A stretch of 64,000 bases of DNA from Nitrospina sp. LS_NOB (lineage in GTDB: Bacteria > Nitrospinota > Nitrospinia > Nitrospinales > VA-1). Each line of letters starts with the position of its first letter. The stretch's first letter is position 1. The translations under genes and the position numbers were made by a program. Of the stretch, positions 8,339 to 17,037 are shown piece after piece. The stretch covers positions 124,001 to 188,000 of the forward strand of contig LFLA01000021.1 in assembly GCA_001542995.1 (NCBI GenBank). Reading direction: 5' to 3'. The notes beneath the pieces were generated by a model, which saw only the letters and a program-made list of their open reading frames with translations, was not told the DNA's origin and did no database searches.

Positions 8339-8435
8339 GCGGGGTACCTCCGCTAGTAACTTGCAATGGTTTTATCTGCGGGCAAACGGTCTTTCGGCCC
8401 AACTAGCTATTGCTAGCTGCCCCCACGGCTAGTGG
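8339..8435. repeat. Palindromic modules flanking the leuD / SUMF1 spacer
   Basis: A GCGGGGTACCTCCGC hairpin occupies 8339-8353 and a CCCCACGGCTAGTGG palindrome 8421-8435. The second module overlaps the 3' end of leuD and provides its last codons and stop. Confidence 0.65.
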
Positions 8436-8994
8436 ATGGAATCATTCCCGTCTTCCGGGCATACTCAAAAATATCACCCGCTTCGATAATCTCAATCACC
8501 TCACCCAGCGATTTCAACTCATAAGTTTTATTGGCGGAACGGTTGGTGAGGGTACTCGCATTCAAATCAATGACCAGATCATCCCCCGTTTTGATCTCTT
8601 CGACCATGCGTGTGACACATTCAAACGGAATGAAGAATCCACCATCCACCGAATTGCGATAAAAAATACGCGCGTACGATTCCGCAACGACCGCACGAAC
8701 CCCGGCAATCTCCATACAAGCCGGAGCATGCTCACGAGAGGACCCGCAACCAAAATTTTTTCCACCTATGATGATGGAGTATTTCGATTCACTCTGCCCA
8801 TTTTCAGTAAAAGGAATTTTTCCATCCGGCAGACCCGCCTGGTCATCAGGCACTCCTGACAAAGCAAACTTGCCATAGTGCTTGCGTTCTTCAGGGTCAC
8901 TCAAGCTGTACACCAGATGCTCGGCAGGAATAATCTGATCCGTATCAATATCATTGCCCAGGACATAGGCAATACCTTCAATCACTTTATCCAT
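8413..8994 (-). CDS. leuD: 3-isopropylmalate dehydratase small subunit
   Basis: The 193-residue product carries the LeuD/aconitase swivel-domain signatures: GNDIDTDQIIPAEHL near the N-terminus, GGKNFGCGSSREHAP in the middle and SYARIFYRNSVDGG. With LeuC it isomerises 2-isopropylmalate to 3-isopropylmalate in cytosolic leucine biosynthesis. It lies 15 bases after leuC in the same direction, as expected for a heterodimer. The last residues (STSRGGS) are encoded by a palindromic repeat and are probably a recent extension. The homoaconitase/LeuD2 branch cannot be excluded by eye. Confidence 0.93.
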   Translation of the reverse strand: MDKVIEGIAYVLGNDIDTDQIIPAEHLVYSLSDPEERKHYGKFALSGVPDDQAGLPDGKIPFTENGQSESKYSIIIGGKNFGCGSSREHAPACMEIAGVRAVVAESYARIFYRNSVDGGFFIPFECVTRMVEEIKTGDDLVIDLNASTLTNRSANKTYELKSLGEVIEIIEAGDIFEYARKTGMIPSTSRGGS

Positions 8995-9009
8995 TTTGTT
9001 TTTATGGTT

Positions 9010-10311
9010 TTATTTATTGATAAAATCTGCAGGATTGGTAATGTGCCCGGTCAGAGCAGAAGCCGCCGCCGTATAAGGCGAAGCCAGATAAACATGCGCC
9101 TGCTTGGAACCCATGCGTCCGGGAAAGTTCCGGTTGGTGGTGGAAATCACCACCTGATTGTCCTTGGCCCGACCAAAAGTATCTTTCGGTCCGCCAAGAC
9201 ACGCAGCGCAGGAGGGGTCACCCAGGTAGGCCCCTGCATTTTTGAAAATGTCTATCAGCGTTTCACCGCCCATTTTTTCCTTATATAAATCCTGCTCGAC
9301 TTCACGGGTCGCAGGCACAATGAAAGTATCAATCTTTACTTTCTTGCCTTTCAGGAGCCTGGCCGCCGCCATGAAATCGGTGAGCTTGCCACCGGTACAA
9401 GACCCTATATAAGCCCGGTCAAGTTTCACATCGACACAATCGCTGACCTTGGCCTTGTTGTCAGGAGAATGTGGCTTGGCCACAATCGGTTCCATCTCAC
9501 TGGCATTGTATGTTTTTTTGAAGAAATACTGCGCGTCGGCATCAGTCTTATAAATTTTGTAAGGCGCGTCCGTTCTCTGCCGAACATAGTCGAGTGTCAC
9601 ATCATCGGCTTCGATGATGCCATTTTTTCCACCTGCTTCAATCGCCATATTGCACAGAGTCATGCGTTCTTCCATCGAGAGGCTCATGACCGCGTCACCC
9701 CTCCATTCCATCGCCCGATAGGTCGCGCCATCCACCCCGATGTCGCCAATAACATTGAGAATCACATCCTTAGCCATGACATGTTCGGGAAATGTGCCGG
9801 TAAATTCAAAGCACATCGTCTCCGGAACCTTGACCCAGAGCTTGCCGGTCCCCAGAATAAACGCCGCATCGGTATTACCGATGCCAGTGGAAAACATGCC
9901 AAACGCACCGGAGGTACTGGTATGGGAGTCCGTACCAAACAACACTTCGCCGGGCCGGTTAAAACCTTCCTGGGCCAGAGCGAGGTGGCACACTCCTTTA
10001 TAATTATCCGTCCCAACATCATAATAATGCGGCAGGGACTGCTCCTTCACAAACTGGCGAAGGATGTCTATATTTCTGTTGGCATGGGTGTCTTTGGTAA
10101 AGATAAAATGATCGGGAATGATCACCACCTTGTCCCGGTCCCATACTTTGGCATTTTCGCCAAACTGCTTTTTAAAAATCGCGAAAGTGCCCGGTCCGCA
10201 AACATCATGCGTCATCAACACATCCACATCCACCCAGATATTGTCGCCGGGCCGAACCGACTCCTTATCCGCATGCGCAGCTAAAATCTTTTCTGTAATC
10301 GTCATTCCCAT
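9010..10311 (-). CDS. leuC: 3-isopropylmalate dehydratase large subunit
   Basis: The start at 10311 is favoured by GGAGG ten bases upstream; the frame is open 12 codons further. The 433-residue protein has aconitase-superfamily features: THDVCGPGTF, FGTDSHTSTSGAFG, YIGSCTGGK and DPSCAACLGGP, whose three cysteines are the expected ligands of a [4Fe-4S] cluster. It forms the catalytic subunit with LeuD. The length and the DxHTST version fit the shorter LeuC2/homoaconitase-like clade. An iron-sulfur enzyme of the cytosol; no attenuator is evident upstream. Confidence 0.93.
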   Translation of the reverse strand: MGMTITEKILAAHADKESVRPGDNIWVDVDVLMTHDVCGPGTFAIFKKQFGENAKVWDRDKVVIIPDHFIFTKDTHANRNIDILRQFVKEQSLPHYYDVGTDNYKGVCHLALAQEGFNRPGEVLFGTDSHTSTSGAFGMFSTGIGNTDAAFILGTGKLWVKVPETMCFEFTGTFPEHVMAKDVILNVIGDIGVDGATYRAMEWRGDAVMSLSMEERMTLCNMAIEAGGKNGIIEADDVTLDYVRQRTDAPYKIYKTDADAQYFFKKTYNASEMEPIVAKPHSPDNKAKVSDCVDVKLDRAYIGSCTGGKLTDFMAAARLLKGKKVKIDTFIVPATREVEQDLYKEKMGGETLIDIFKNAGAYLGDPSCAACLGGPKDTFGRAKDNQVVISTTNRNFPGRMGSKQAHVYLASPYTAAASALTGHITNPADFINK

Positions 10312-10788
10312 CAAACAAGTTCCTCCGAAGCGGAAATAACCCCGCAAGGTGCTTCAGTTTTTCTTTTAAACTTCCGAAAAGGCTATGATTAGGTAAGATA
10401 CCATTGAAAACGGCCAAACCATATAAAATTTTTATTTCACTGTTTTTTGTGCGTAAAATGCATCTATACAGGCCTCAGCAAGCCGCCTGGACAACCCCTT
10501 CGCGGGAAACCAAATGATCGGACTCATCAAAGAAACCATCGACCGAATACGCATAAAATTCCACTGTTGCACCTGCAGTTTGTAGATGATCAATCAGGTC
10601 CCTTCAGGCGCCGAACCCGCAAAACCCAAACCTGCCAGTTTGCCAGACCCCCTTGCTGGTAAAATAGACCTTCGACAAAAAAACACAATTATCCTGATCC
10701 CCGGCAAGTTTATTATAGCTCTTTAACTATCAACCGGTTATCATCGCTAGCTGAGTTTATTTTCAAGGTCTAACCTTTTTAAATTATC
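10312..10788. other. Intergenic region between leuC and the SLC13 gene
   Basis: This divergent spacer of 477 bases must hold the promoters of both flanking genes. A 23-codon ORF from the ATG at 10514 (MIGLIKETIDRIR, two Cys-rich turns at its end) is visible but has no ribosome binding site. No leader peptide rich in leucine codons and no clear riboswitch were found. Confidence 0.5.
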
Positions 10789-12243
10789 ATGACCGATTCC
10801 CAATCAAATAATCCGCAGATCATTATCGACAGACGCCCTCTATGGATCATAATTTTTGACCATCTGCGCCGCTATATTTTACTGGCCCTGTTTTTCGGTA
10901 CTTTTGCCCTGTTGTTGGGACTGGAAGGCCCCAGCGACCTGTCACCGGAAGGCTATAAAGTTCTCTGCCTTTTTATTCTCTGTGTCTTTCTTTGGTCGAC
11001 CAATCTCATTCCCCTGTCGATCACCAGCCTGATGGCCATCGCCGCAGTTCCGCTACTGGGAATCATGGAAGCCACCCAGGCTTACAGTTATTTTGGTAAC
11101 AAAGCGGTTTTCTTTATACTGGGGGTCTTCATTCTGTCGGCGGCAATGATCGCCTGTGGACTCAGCACCCGCATTTCCATCTGGGTCATGGAAAACTGGA
11201 GCGACACACCCGGGCGACTGGTCAGCTCTACCTATTGCTTTGCAGCCATCAGCTCATGTTTCATGTCCGAGCACGCAGTGGCCGTCATCTTGTTTCCAAT
11301 CATCCATGAAATCGTGCAGTCCTTGAATTTAAAACGCGAGAATTCCGTCTTTGGCAAGTCTCTGTACTTTGCCATGGCATGGGGATGCATCATCGGTGGG
11401 TCTATGACCGTACTTGGTGGAGGACGCGTGCCGCTTGCCGTAGAGATGCTGGAAAAAGCCACCGCCGGACAACAAACCCTAGGCATTCTGCAATACACCC
11501 AGTTGAGTTTCCCGCTGGTGCTACTCCTGTTCGCAGTTGGGTGGGGGGCCTTGAAAATTTTGTTTCCCCCAGACATTCAGAACATTGATCAAGCGCGAAA
11601 AGCGCTGAAGCAAAAAGCTGTGGTCATGGGGAAGCTGACCTTTCAGGAAAAGGGCATCGCCCTGGTCATGGGAGCCACACTTTTTTGCTGGTTCGGGTAT
11701 GGCGACCAGCTGGGCATCGCTAATATCGCCATCATTTCCATCGTCCTGCTGTTCGTGCTGAACCTCATCACCTGGAAAATGGTGGAAGCCCATATCAACT
11801 GGGCCATTGTCCTGATGTATGGAGGTGCCATCTGCCTGGGAGAAGTCATGTCGGAATCGGGAGCGGCCTTATGGCTAGCTGAACAACTGTTTTCGGGACG
11901 GATCGAATCAGGCACTGTTTTCCTGTTGGTCATCGCGTTGTTGTCGACCCTGTTCACCACTTTCATGAGTAATTCAGCGGTCATCGCCATCCTTCTGCCT
12001 ACGGCTATCAGCATGAGTCCGGCCTACGGCATTAATCCGGCGCTGGCCACCATGACGGTGATTCTGCCCAGCAACTTTGCCTTCATTTTACCGATCGCCA
12101 CCCCCGCTTCGGCGCTAGCATATTCTTCAAGGTTTCTGACTTTGAGGGAGATGATCTGGTCAGGAAGTATCCTCAGCTTGCTGGGCATGGCTTTCTATCT
12201 GCTACTTCTCATGTTTTACTGGCCGATGATCGGTTTTCAATAA
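10789..12243 (+). CDS. SLC13/DASS family sodium:anion symporter
   Basis: The 484-residue integral membrane protein has about 11-13 hydrophobic segments. Two structurally related halves are visible, each with a re-entrant motif (FMSEHAVAVILFP near residue 165 and FMSNSAVIAILLP near 395), the second close to the canonical SNT signature. The family takes up di- or tricarboxylates, sulfate or other anions with Na+. The first half has SEH in place of SNT, so the substrate cannot be guessed. A rhodanese gene follows eight bases after the stop, which weakly points to sulfur-anion handling. Confidence 0.85.
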   Translation: MTDSQSNNPQIIIDRRPLWIIIFDHLRRYILLALFFGTFALLLGLEGPSDLSPEGYKVLCLFILCVFLWSTNLIPLSITSLMAIAAVPLLGIMEATQAYSYFGNKAVFFILGVFILSAAMIACGLSTRISIWVMENWSDTPGRLVSSTYCFAAISSCFMSEHAVAVILFPIIHEIVQSLNLKRENSVFGKSLYFAMAWGCIIGGSMTVLGGGRVPLAVEMLEKATAGQQTLGILQYTQLSFPLVLLLFAVGWGALKILFPPDIQNIDQARKALKQKAVVMGKLTFQEKGIALVMGATLFCWFGYGDQLGIANIAIISIVLLFVLNLITWKMVEAHINWAIVLMYGGAICLGEVMSESGAALWLAEQLFSGRIESGTVFLLVIALLSTLFTTFMSNSAVIAILLPTAISMSPAYGINPALATMTVILPSNFAFILPIATPASALAYSSRFLTLREMIWSGSILSLLGMAFYLLLLMFYWPMIGFQ

Positions 12244-12251
12244 TCACGCCA

Positions 12252-12590
12252 ATGCCTTCCGTCCAACAACTACAAGCAATTGAGTTGAAAAAGAAGCTGG
12301 ATAACGGGGAAGACATTTTTCTGCTCGATGTGCGGGAACCTTGGGAGTTCTCCCTCGCCGCCATTGACGGATCGGAAAATTTTCCTCTGGCCGAGGTCAT
12401 TGACCGACAGCAGGAATTTATCTTTGAAGAAGAAATTGTGGTGATCTGCCACTATGGCGAGCGTTCACAAAGAGCCGCCAGCGAATTGATCGAATGCGGA
12501 TTCAAAACCGTCCACAACCTGGTCGGCGGCATCGATGCGTGGTCACAGGTGGTCGACCCAACCGTACCCCGTTACCGATCCTCAGGTTAG
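12252..12590 (+). CDS. Single-domain rhodanese-like sulfurtransferase
   Basis: One rhodanese domain in 112 residues has the entry motif FLLDVREPWEF, the active-site loop CHYGERS with catalytic Cys66, and the closing NLVGGIDAW segment. Such cytosolic single-domain proteins carry sulfane sulfur as a persulfide on the Cys. It is co-transcribed with the SLC13 transporter (eight-base gap) and its 3' end overlaps the end of aroDE by four bases. Donor and acceptor are unknown. Confidence 0.92.
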   Translation: MPSVQQLQAIELKKKLDNGEDIFLLDVREPWEFSLAAIDGSENFPLAEVIDRQQEFIFEEEIVVICHYGERSQRAASELIECGFKTVHNLVGGIDAWSQVVDPTVPRYRSSG

Positions 12591-14053
12591 CTTCTAAGCT
12601 TTTCTAGTAATACTTCGCGTAGGCTGTCGATAGAGGCGGGTTGGCCGGTCCACAGCTCAAACTGGCGGGCCGCCTGGTTGATGAACAGTTCATAGCCGGG
12701 AATAACCGTGCACCCGGCAGATTTGGCTTCGCGCAAAAGTTTTGTCTCTAGAGGATTATAAACTGAGTCGAACACCACCATGCCTTCCTTGAAGTCTCTG
12801 GCCAGAAACGGGGTTTCGTTGATGTTCGGACTCATACCGACCGGCGAACAATTGATCAACACATCTATGGCACGAGTTCCCGCGTCACGCGAATGGACCA
12901 GTTCGCAGTCCAACTCCTTTGCCAGACTTTCGCCCCGTTCTTTATTTTTATTGTAGGTGACGGTCAACAGGCCGCCTTTTTCTTTCACGCCAAAACCGAT
13001 GGCCTTGGCGGTTCCGCCGGAGCCGAGAATGAGAACATTTTTACCCTGCAACGATGTGCAGGCTTCAAGAGCTGAAATAGCACCGGAGCAATCCGTATTA
13101 TAGCCCACCCAGTCTGCCCCTTCTTTCACCACCGTATTGACCGCGCCGATTTTTTTGGCCGTTTCATCGACCCTGTCCAATAGGGGCATGATTTGTTCCT
13201 TGGCCGGCATGGTGACACTCAGTCCGCTAAAGAAATCTTTAAAATCATTGAAAAATTTTTCCACATTGTCGACCAGAAAAGAAACGTAGATATCCAGAGA
13301 TGCCTTTTCCTGAAAAGCCCGGTTATGCACCAGATATCCCAGGCTCTTCGACACCGGATTGCCAATAACACCATAAATTTTAAAATCAGAACGCTCGCTG
13401 TTGACCCGGTAAATATCTTTGAGAGTTGTTGCGGGAATCTGACCCGGAGCACTTTCCTGTCCGGCTTCGAGACTGCCAAAGGTCAGAAATCCGCCAAAGA
13501 GAGGGGAAAGGATACGGCTGATTTCCCCGAGGTCACCCATGCAGAGTCCGATCAGCTTTTGCTTTTCCTGCCGGGCACGTTTAAGCAGTTCAAACATTTT
13601 CAGGTTGTCACTAAGGTCACGGGCGTAGGTGACGATCTTGATGATCTCTCCTGGCATTTCGCGCATGGTTTCATAAAGTGGATTGAAATCTTCAGGCGTG
13701 TGCGAGAAGTCGTGAAAAGAAAGAATAATTTTTGAGGGGTCGCCTTCTTCCAGGAAGGGTTGCAAATATTCCCGGGGCGTGGAGACTTCAATATCCACAT
13801 AATCGGCTCCGGCCTTCAAAGCATTGCGAAGCAACTGCACGCGGTCTTCATCCGTCCCCTTAAATTGTCCGCCATCGTGTTTGGAACGGTTGGTGACGAT
13901 GACCGGCAATTGGGCCGAATCGAGCAACGTGCTCAGGTCGGGAGTCTCTATCAAATCCAGACGCAGTTCCAGAATATCGGCGATCGCGGAGGCCAACGTG
14001 ATCTGCTCGAAGGCTTTGGGCATGGAGGGGCCAACAATGGGAATACAAATCAT
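12587..14053 (-). CDS. aroDE: Bifunctional 3-dehydroquinate dehydratase (type I) / shikimate dehydrogenase
   Basis: Two shikimate-pathway enzymes are fused in 488 residues. The N-terminal half is a type I dehydroquinase barrel (ELRLDLIE, VTNRSKHDGG, the HDFSHTPE block and a later Lys-containing strand). The C-terminal half is AroE: YGVIGNPVSKSLGYLVHNRAF, VTMPAKE with the catalytic Lys, GAVNTVV, NTDCSGA, and the nucleotide-binding LGSGGTAKAIGFG. It catalyses steps 3 and 4 of chorismate synthesis. The start at 14053 gives the usual hydrophobic ICIPI beginning; a TTG at 14080 would add nine residues. Such fusions are known in plants and some bacteria. Confidence 0.93.
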   Translation of the reverse strand: MICIPIVGPSMPKAFEQITLASAIADILELRLDLIETPDLSTLLDSAQLPVIVTNRSKHDGGQFKGTDEDRVQLLRNALKAGADYVDIEVSTPREYLQPFLEEGDPSKIILSFHDFSHTPEDFNPLYETMREMPGEIIKIVTYARDLSDNLKMFELLKRARQEKQKLIGLCMGDLGEISRILSPLFGGFLTFGSLEAGQESAPGQIPATTLKDIYRVNSERSDFKIYGVIGNPVSKSLGYLVHNRAFQEKASLDIYVSFLVDNVEKFFNDFKDFFSGLSVTMPAKEQIMPLLDRVDETAKKIGAVNTVVKEGADWVGYNTDCSGAISALEACTSLQGKNVLILGSGGTAKAIGFGVKEKGGLLTVTYNKNKERGESLAKELDCELVHSRDAGTRAIDVLINCSPVGMSPNINETPFLARDFKEGMVVFDSVYNPLETKLLREAKSAGCTVIPGYELFINQAARQFELWTGQPASIDSLREVLLEKLRS

Positions 14054-14161
14054 AGGAAAAACCGGTAAAAATATTCTCAAATCAAAGGAAGAATAGTACC
14101 AGAATTAAGGCGTTTAAAAAAAGAAAACCGTCCATTCCGCAAAGTTTCATACTGTATAACA

Positions 14162-14383
14162 GTGACTATTGCTTCTGCTATGTTTTTAATTTCAAACATA
14201 GATAAAAGCTTAGTAATGTTGTTCCCCGTTGGCTATTTTTTCTTTTTGAATTTTAGCTTACTGTATAAAATATCAAAATCGCAAACCTTCAAGCATCCAT
14301 ATGAAAAAGGCTCCCTAGAAAATAAAATAGCTGAACTGATAAACCAAACCGATCGAACAGATAATAAAATATTGAAAATATGA
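14162..14383 (+). CDS. Small AT-rich membrane protein
   Basis: A GTG-initiated 73-codon frame encodes a protein with one or two hydrophobic segments (about residues 3-35) and a charged tail. Base composition is far more AT-rich than the flanking genes. Its TGA overlaps the ATG of the next ORF (ATGA), suggesting translational coupling. No family recognised; first gene of an apparent three-gene islet. Confidence 0.45.
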   Translation: MTIASAMFLISNIDKSLVMLFPVGYFFFLNFSLLYKISKSQTFKHPYEKGSLENKIAELINQTDRTDNKILKI

Positions 14384-14556
14384 TATTATCTCGAACCAAG
14401 CAGAACACGCAAAATCTAATAACTGTACTGGACAAAGTTGAACGAAGGGACAAAGATGCCGGTCTTTATGGATTCTATATAATATGGTCTATAGTAGCTA
14501 CACTTATGGTCTTCGGTGCTTCACTATGGGTACGCCATTTAAGTACTATTAGTTGA
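14380..14556 (+). CDS. Small AT-rich membrane protein (58 residues)
   Basis: Starts in an ATGA overlap with the preceding ORF. A charged N-terminus of about 28 residues leads into one transmembrane segment (FYIIWSIVATLMVFGASLWV) and a short tail. No family recognised. The overlap and shared AT-rich composition tie it to its neighbours. Confidence 0.45.
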   Translation: MILSRTKQNTQNLITVLDKVERRDKDAGLYGFYIIWSIVATLMVFGASLWVRHLSTIS

Positions 14557-14615
14557 AAAGTTCAAATAGGAGGACAACAACCGTCGACCAGCGGCTAATT
14601 GAAAGAATGCGGGCC

Positions 14616-15968
14616 ATGAAAAAGATTCTACTAACAGCAGTAATTTTTTTAATCGGTTGTTCCAGTGCATGGGCATATACGAAGGAAGAACTTATTGAAC
14701 GGTGTTCAGAGTTGCCCCTTGAACATCTATATAAAATCCCGGTAAATATGGAGGAATGTACCACTAATATAAACTCATATATTAGAAAGTATATGAGACT
14801 TCAATATGAAGAAGAAGATAAAAGAAATAAAATAAAAAATGAGGAAAAGTTAAAGAGAAATAAAGCTAATAAGGAAATGAAAGAAAAAGCTGGAGCCCAT
14901 GTAGCCGCCTTAAGAATTGCAGGATGTCTAGGTATTTTTAAAGCAGACGCTATCTATGGAGCAAGAGAAGGAACTGCATACGATACATATAGAATGTATT
15001 TAAAACTAATTTCTTTTGTTAAGAAACATCCCGAAACAAACGTCTTAATGGTGAAAAAATTAAATGATAAAGAAAAAAATATATACGAATTAACTAAAAA
15101 AAGATTAAAAGAAAACACTGCGAATGCTTATACAGATATGTATCGTTCAATGCAAACATGCACTAGTAGAGGGAACTATTTTAATTTCTACTATGCTATT
15201 AAACCCTCGCACAGTATAACTAATGAAGACTTTGAACAAACACTTCCCACTTTACCAATACCGCCCCTTACAGATAAAGAACTGATTGAGGATAAAAAAG
15301 AAATAAAAAACAGGATTAATGTGATCGCTAAACATGTAGCCGCGCGTCAAGGAGTTTTAAAAGCCCAGGGTGTGAGGCTCGGGGATCGGGTTAACTTAAA
15401 CGTAACATCCCGTACAAAAACCCACTATGAAATAACCTATACGATACTTTCTTTCATAAGAACAAAGGAATTAGATGATATTAAACAAGAAGCTTTTGAA
15501 AGAATAATATCTTTATCCATCGAAAAACAAAATCTTTTAGATGATAAAAACCATTTCATATCCAATGCAAAAAACGAAGTAGTAAATCGTGATGCAGAAA
15601 GAAAAAGAAGAATTAAACAAGCTGAACAAGTATATTTCAAAGTGGCAAGAGAACTTTCCAGCCAAGGAAGAATGCTTAACAGAAATCAACGCAATGCTTT
15701 AGAATTAAGCAGGCAAGATCGCATAAGAAAAACTTCAGAAATTGAAAAAGAAAGACGGATAGACTATAACCGGCACAATCAATTACTGGGAAATGAGGAA
15801 GAAAAATATAGAACACAATTATCTATTTTAGAAGAAAAAACAAAATTAGATGATTGTAAGGTAAGTGGAACAGTCAATATAAATGATACAGATGATGGCG
15901 AGCCCTTTATTCTGTTAGATTTATATAAAAGAGCAGGAATAAGAAAAACAAGCGTAGGTATCTATTAA
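14616..15968 (+). CDS. Exported coiled-coil protein of an AT-rich islet
   Basis: The start at 14616 gives a signal sequence (MKKILLTAVIFLIGCSSAWA) which could be cut after AWA or at the LIGC lipobox; a frame from 14553 would bury it. The 450-residue mature part is Lys/Glu/Asn-rich with long predicted helices (about 55-95 and 330-425) typical of coiled coils, and scattered single Cys. No enzymatic motif is seen and no family recognised. AT content is much higher than in flanking genes, and a terminator-like hairpin ends the unit, so the islet (14162-16010) looks horizontally acquired. Confidence 0.6.
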   Translation: MKKILLTAVIFLIGCSSAWAYTKEELIERCSELPLEHLYKIPVNMEECTTNINSYIRKYMRLQYEEEDKRNKIKNEEKLKRNKANKEMKEKAGAHVAALRIAGCLGIFKADAIYGAREGTAYDTYRMYLKLISFVKKHPETNVLMVKKLNDKEKNIYELTKKRLKENTANAYTDMYRSMQTCTSRGNYFNFYYAIKPSHSITNEDFEQTLPTLPIPPLTDKELIEDKKEIKNRINVIAKHVAARQGVLKAQGVRLGDRVNLNVTSRTKTHYEITYTILSFIRTKELDDIKQEAFERIISLSIEKQNLLDDKNHFISNAKNEVVNRDAERKRRIKQAEQVYFKVARELSSQGRMLNRNQRNALELSRQDRIRKTSEIEKERRIDYNRHNQLLGNEEEKYRTQLSILEEKTKLDDCKVSGTVNINDTDDGEPFILLDLYKRAGIRKTSVGIY

Positions 15969-15982
15969 AATTGAAATATATC

Positions 15983-16010
15983 GAGCCTATAGGATTCAAC
16001 CTACAGGCTC
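15983..16010. terminator. Bidirectional hairpin terminator
   Basis: GAGCCTATAGG at 15983-15993 pairs with CCTACAGGCTC at 16000-16010 (11 pairs, one imperfect) around a six-base loop, followed by TTTAAGT. It lies between convergent genes and can serve both. Confidence 0.65.
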
Positions 16011-16011
16011 T

Positions 16012-16398
16012 TTAAGTATTAAGATCAGAAGCCGTGGCAAAACCATCAACGCTCCAGTTTTTATTTGCCTTGTCCAGTACGAACGTTACCAGCCTGGAGT
16101 TATGGTTAAGGTAGATTTCTGTAAAACCGCTATTAATGGTATCGCTACCTGAAGCATTAACGGCAAGTTGGTTTCCTCCTGTCATTTTGGAAATTCTTAT
16201 AACAAAGTCAGATTCTGATAAAGTTGTAGAGTCAGGTAAATTTGCTACTGTATCGAAAAGATGGGGGTCTAATAATAAAAAAAATTTATTGTGATTTTCT
16301 GTAATATCCAACCACGGCGATCGGATATTGTATTCAGTGATGCCGGTTAGATAAGCGTCAACAAGAATCAACCTACTTACAGCAGGGCCCACCCACAT
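16012..16398 (-). CDS. Fragment resembling a phage/contractile-tail-associated protein
   Basis: This 128-residue frame has the flavour of tail-fibre or baseplate-associated C-termini (Gly/Asn/Ser-rich beta strands, several W/Y/F). It is probably truncated at the front: the frame reads a few sensible codons before the ATG and then meets a TGA exactly where the toxin gene begins. No firm family assignment. A broken neighbour of the parDE insertion is the simplest reading. Confidence 0.35.
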   Translation of the reverse strand: MWVGPAVSRLILVDAYLTGITEYNIRSPWLDITENHNKFFLLLDPHLFDTVANLPDSTTLSESDFVIRISKMTGGNQLAVNASGSDTINSGFTEIYLNHNSRLVTFVLDKANKNWSVDGFATASDLNT

Positions 16399-16437
16399 TC
16401 CATATTTGTCAGCGAAACAGAAATCCGGAGAAGCGCT

Positions 16438-16734
16438 TCAAGAGTGAGAAAGATGCCTCAAAGTGTCCATACTATCGTGAAGGATGCGAACAATCAGAAC
16501 CCGGTCACCCTGAATCAAATAGACAACAAGATGACGGCTATGATGCTTGATACGAACAGGTGGGATAAATTCTGTGCGTTCCCGGCAAATAAAAGGTGTC
16601 TCATTAAGAAACTGAAAACAGCTTTCCAGTTCCGAAAAATATTTTTCAGCCTGCGTTTCTCCAAAATTCAGGAAGCCATACTCATAAATACCGATGAGGT
16701 CGTTATCAGCTTCCGGCGTTATTTTATAAAGCAT
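16438..16734 (-). CDS. parE: ParE/RelE-family toxin
   Basis: The 98-residue product shows the ParE fold signature: an N-terminal YKITPEADNDLIGIYEYG strand-helix, then RVRTEF-type strands and a C-terminal VYLIQGDRVLIVRILHDSMD with the terminal helix. ParE toxins poison DNA gyrase, RelE toxins cleave mRNA at the ribosome; the DxL/ExY sequence style here favours ParE. Its start overlaps the end of the antitoxin gene by 11 bases, the usual order for such pairs. Confidence 0.88.
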   Translation of the reverse strand: MLYKITPEADNDLIGIYEYGFLNFGETQAEKYFSELESCFQFLNETPFICRERTEFIPPVRIKHHSRHLVVYLIQGDRVLIVRILHDSMDTLRHLSHS

Positions 16735-16978
16735 CTTTGGCCGCTTTTGCCTTTGAACGGGCCTCCTTCAAAATATCCTGCATTGTGCGGTCACTGATAC
16801 CACTTGCAATGCCTTTGGTGATCGCCGTCTGCAAAGTCTTGATTTGATCACGTTCATTTTGGTCGCGACGAATAAGATCACGCACATAATCACTTGTATT
16901 GCCATACTGCCCCCCCTCGACCTGGGCTTCCACCCACGCTTTCATCGGATCGGGAAGAGAAACATTCATCGTTGCCAT
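16724..16978 (-). CDS. parD: ParD-family antitoxin
   Basis: The start at 16978 is set by AAGGAGG eight bases upstream; a longer frame to 17029 would run through the operator. The 84-residue protein begins with a ribbon-helix-helix DNA-binding segment (MNVSLPDPMKAWVEAQVEGG, then the NTSDYVRDLIRRD helix) and ends in a Lys/Ala-rich helix that would wrap the toxin. It neutralises the ParE partner and autoregulates the pair through the palindrome just upstream. Confidence 0.88.
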   Translation of the reverse strand: MATMNVSLPDPMKAWVEAQVEGGQYGNTSDYVRDLIRRDQNERDQIKTLQTAITKGIASGISDRTMQDILKEARSKAKAAKDAL

Positions 16979-16999
16979 ACAATAACCTCCTTTATTTTT

Positions 17000-17029
17000 A
17001 GTATGGCAAAAATTGCCATACTTTGTCAA
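17000..17029 (-). promoter_or_regulatory. parDE promoter and palindromic operator
   Basis: A perfect inverted repeat (AGTATGGCAA at 17000-17009, three bases, TTGCCATACT at 17013-17022) lies 21 bases before the parD start. On the minus strand TTGACA at 17029-17024 and CATACT at 17005-17000 form -35 and -10 boxes with an 18-base spacer, so a repressor bound to the palindrome would cover the promoter. This fits ParD autoregulation. Confidence 0.7.
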
Positions 17030-17037
17030 CGATGCTT

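Noticed and set aside
10447-10662. 71-codon plus-strand ORF in the leuC/SLC13 spacer
   Set aside because: Arg/Pro/His-rich composition typical of a chance frame, no ribosome binding site.
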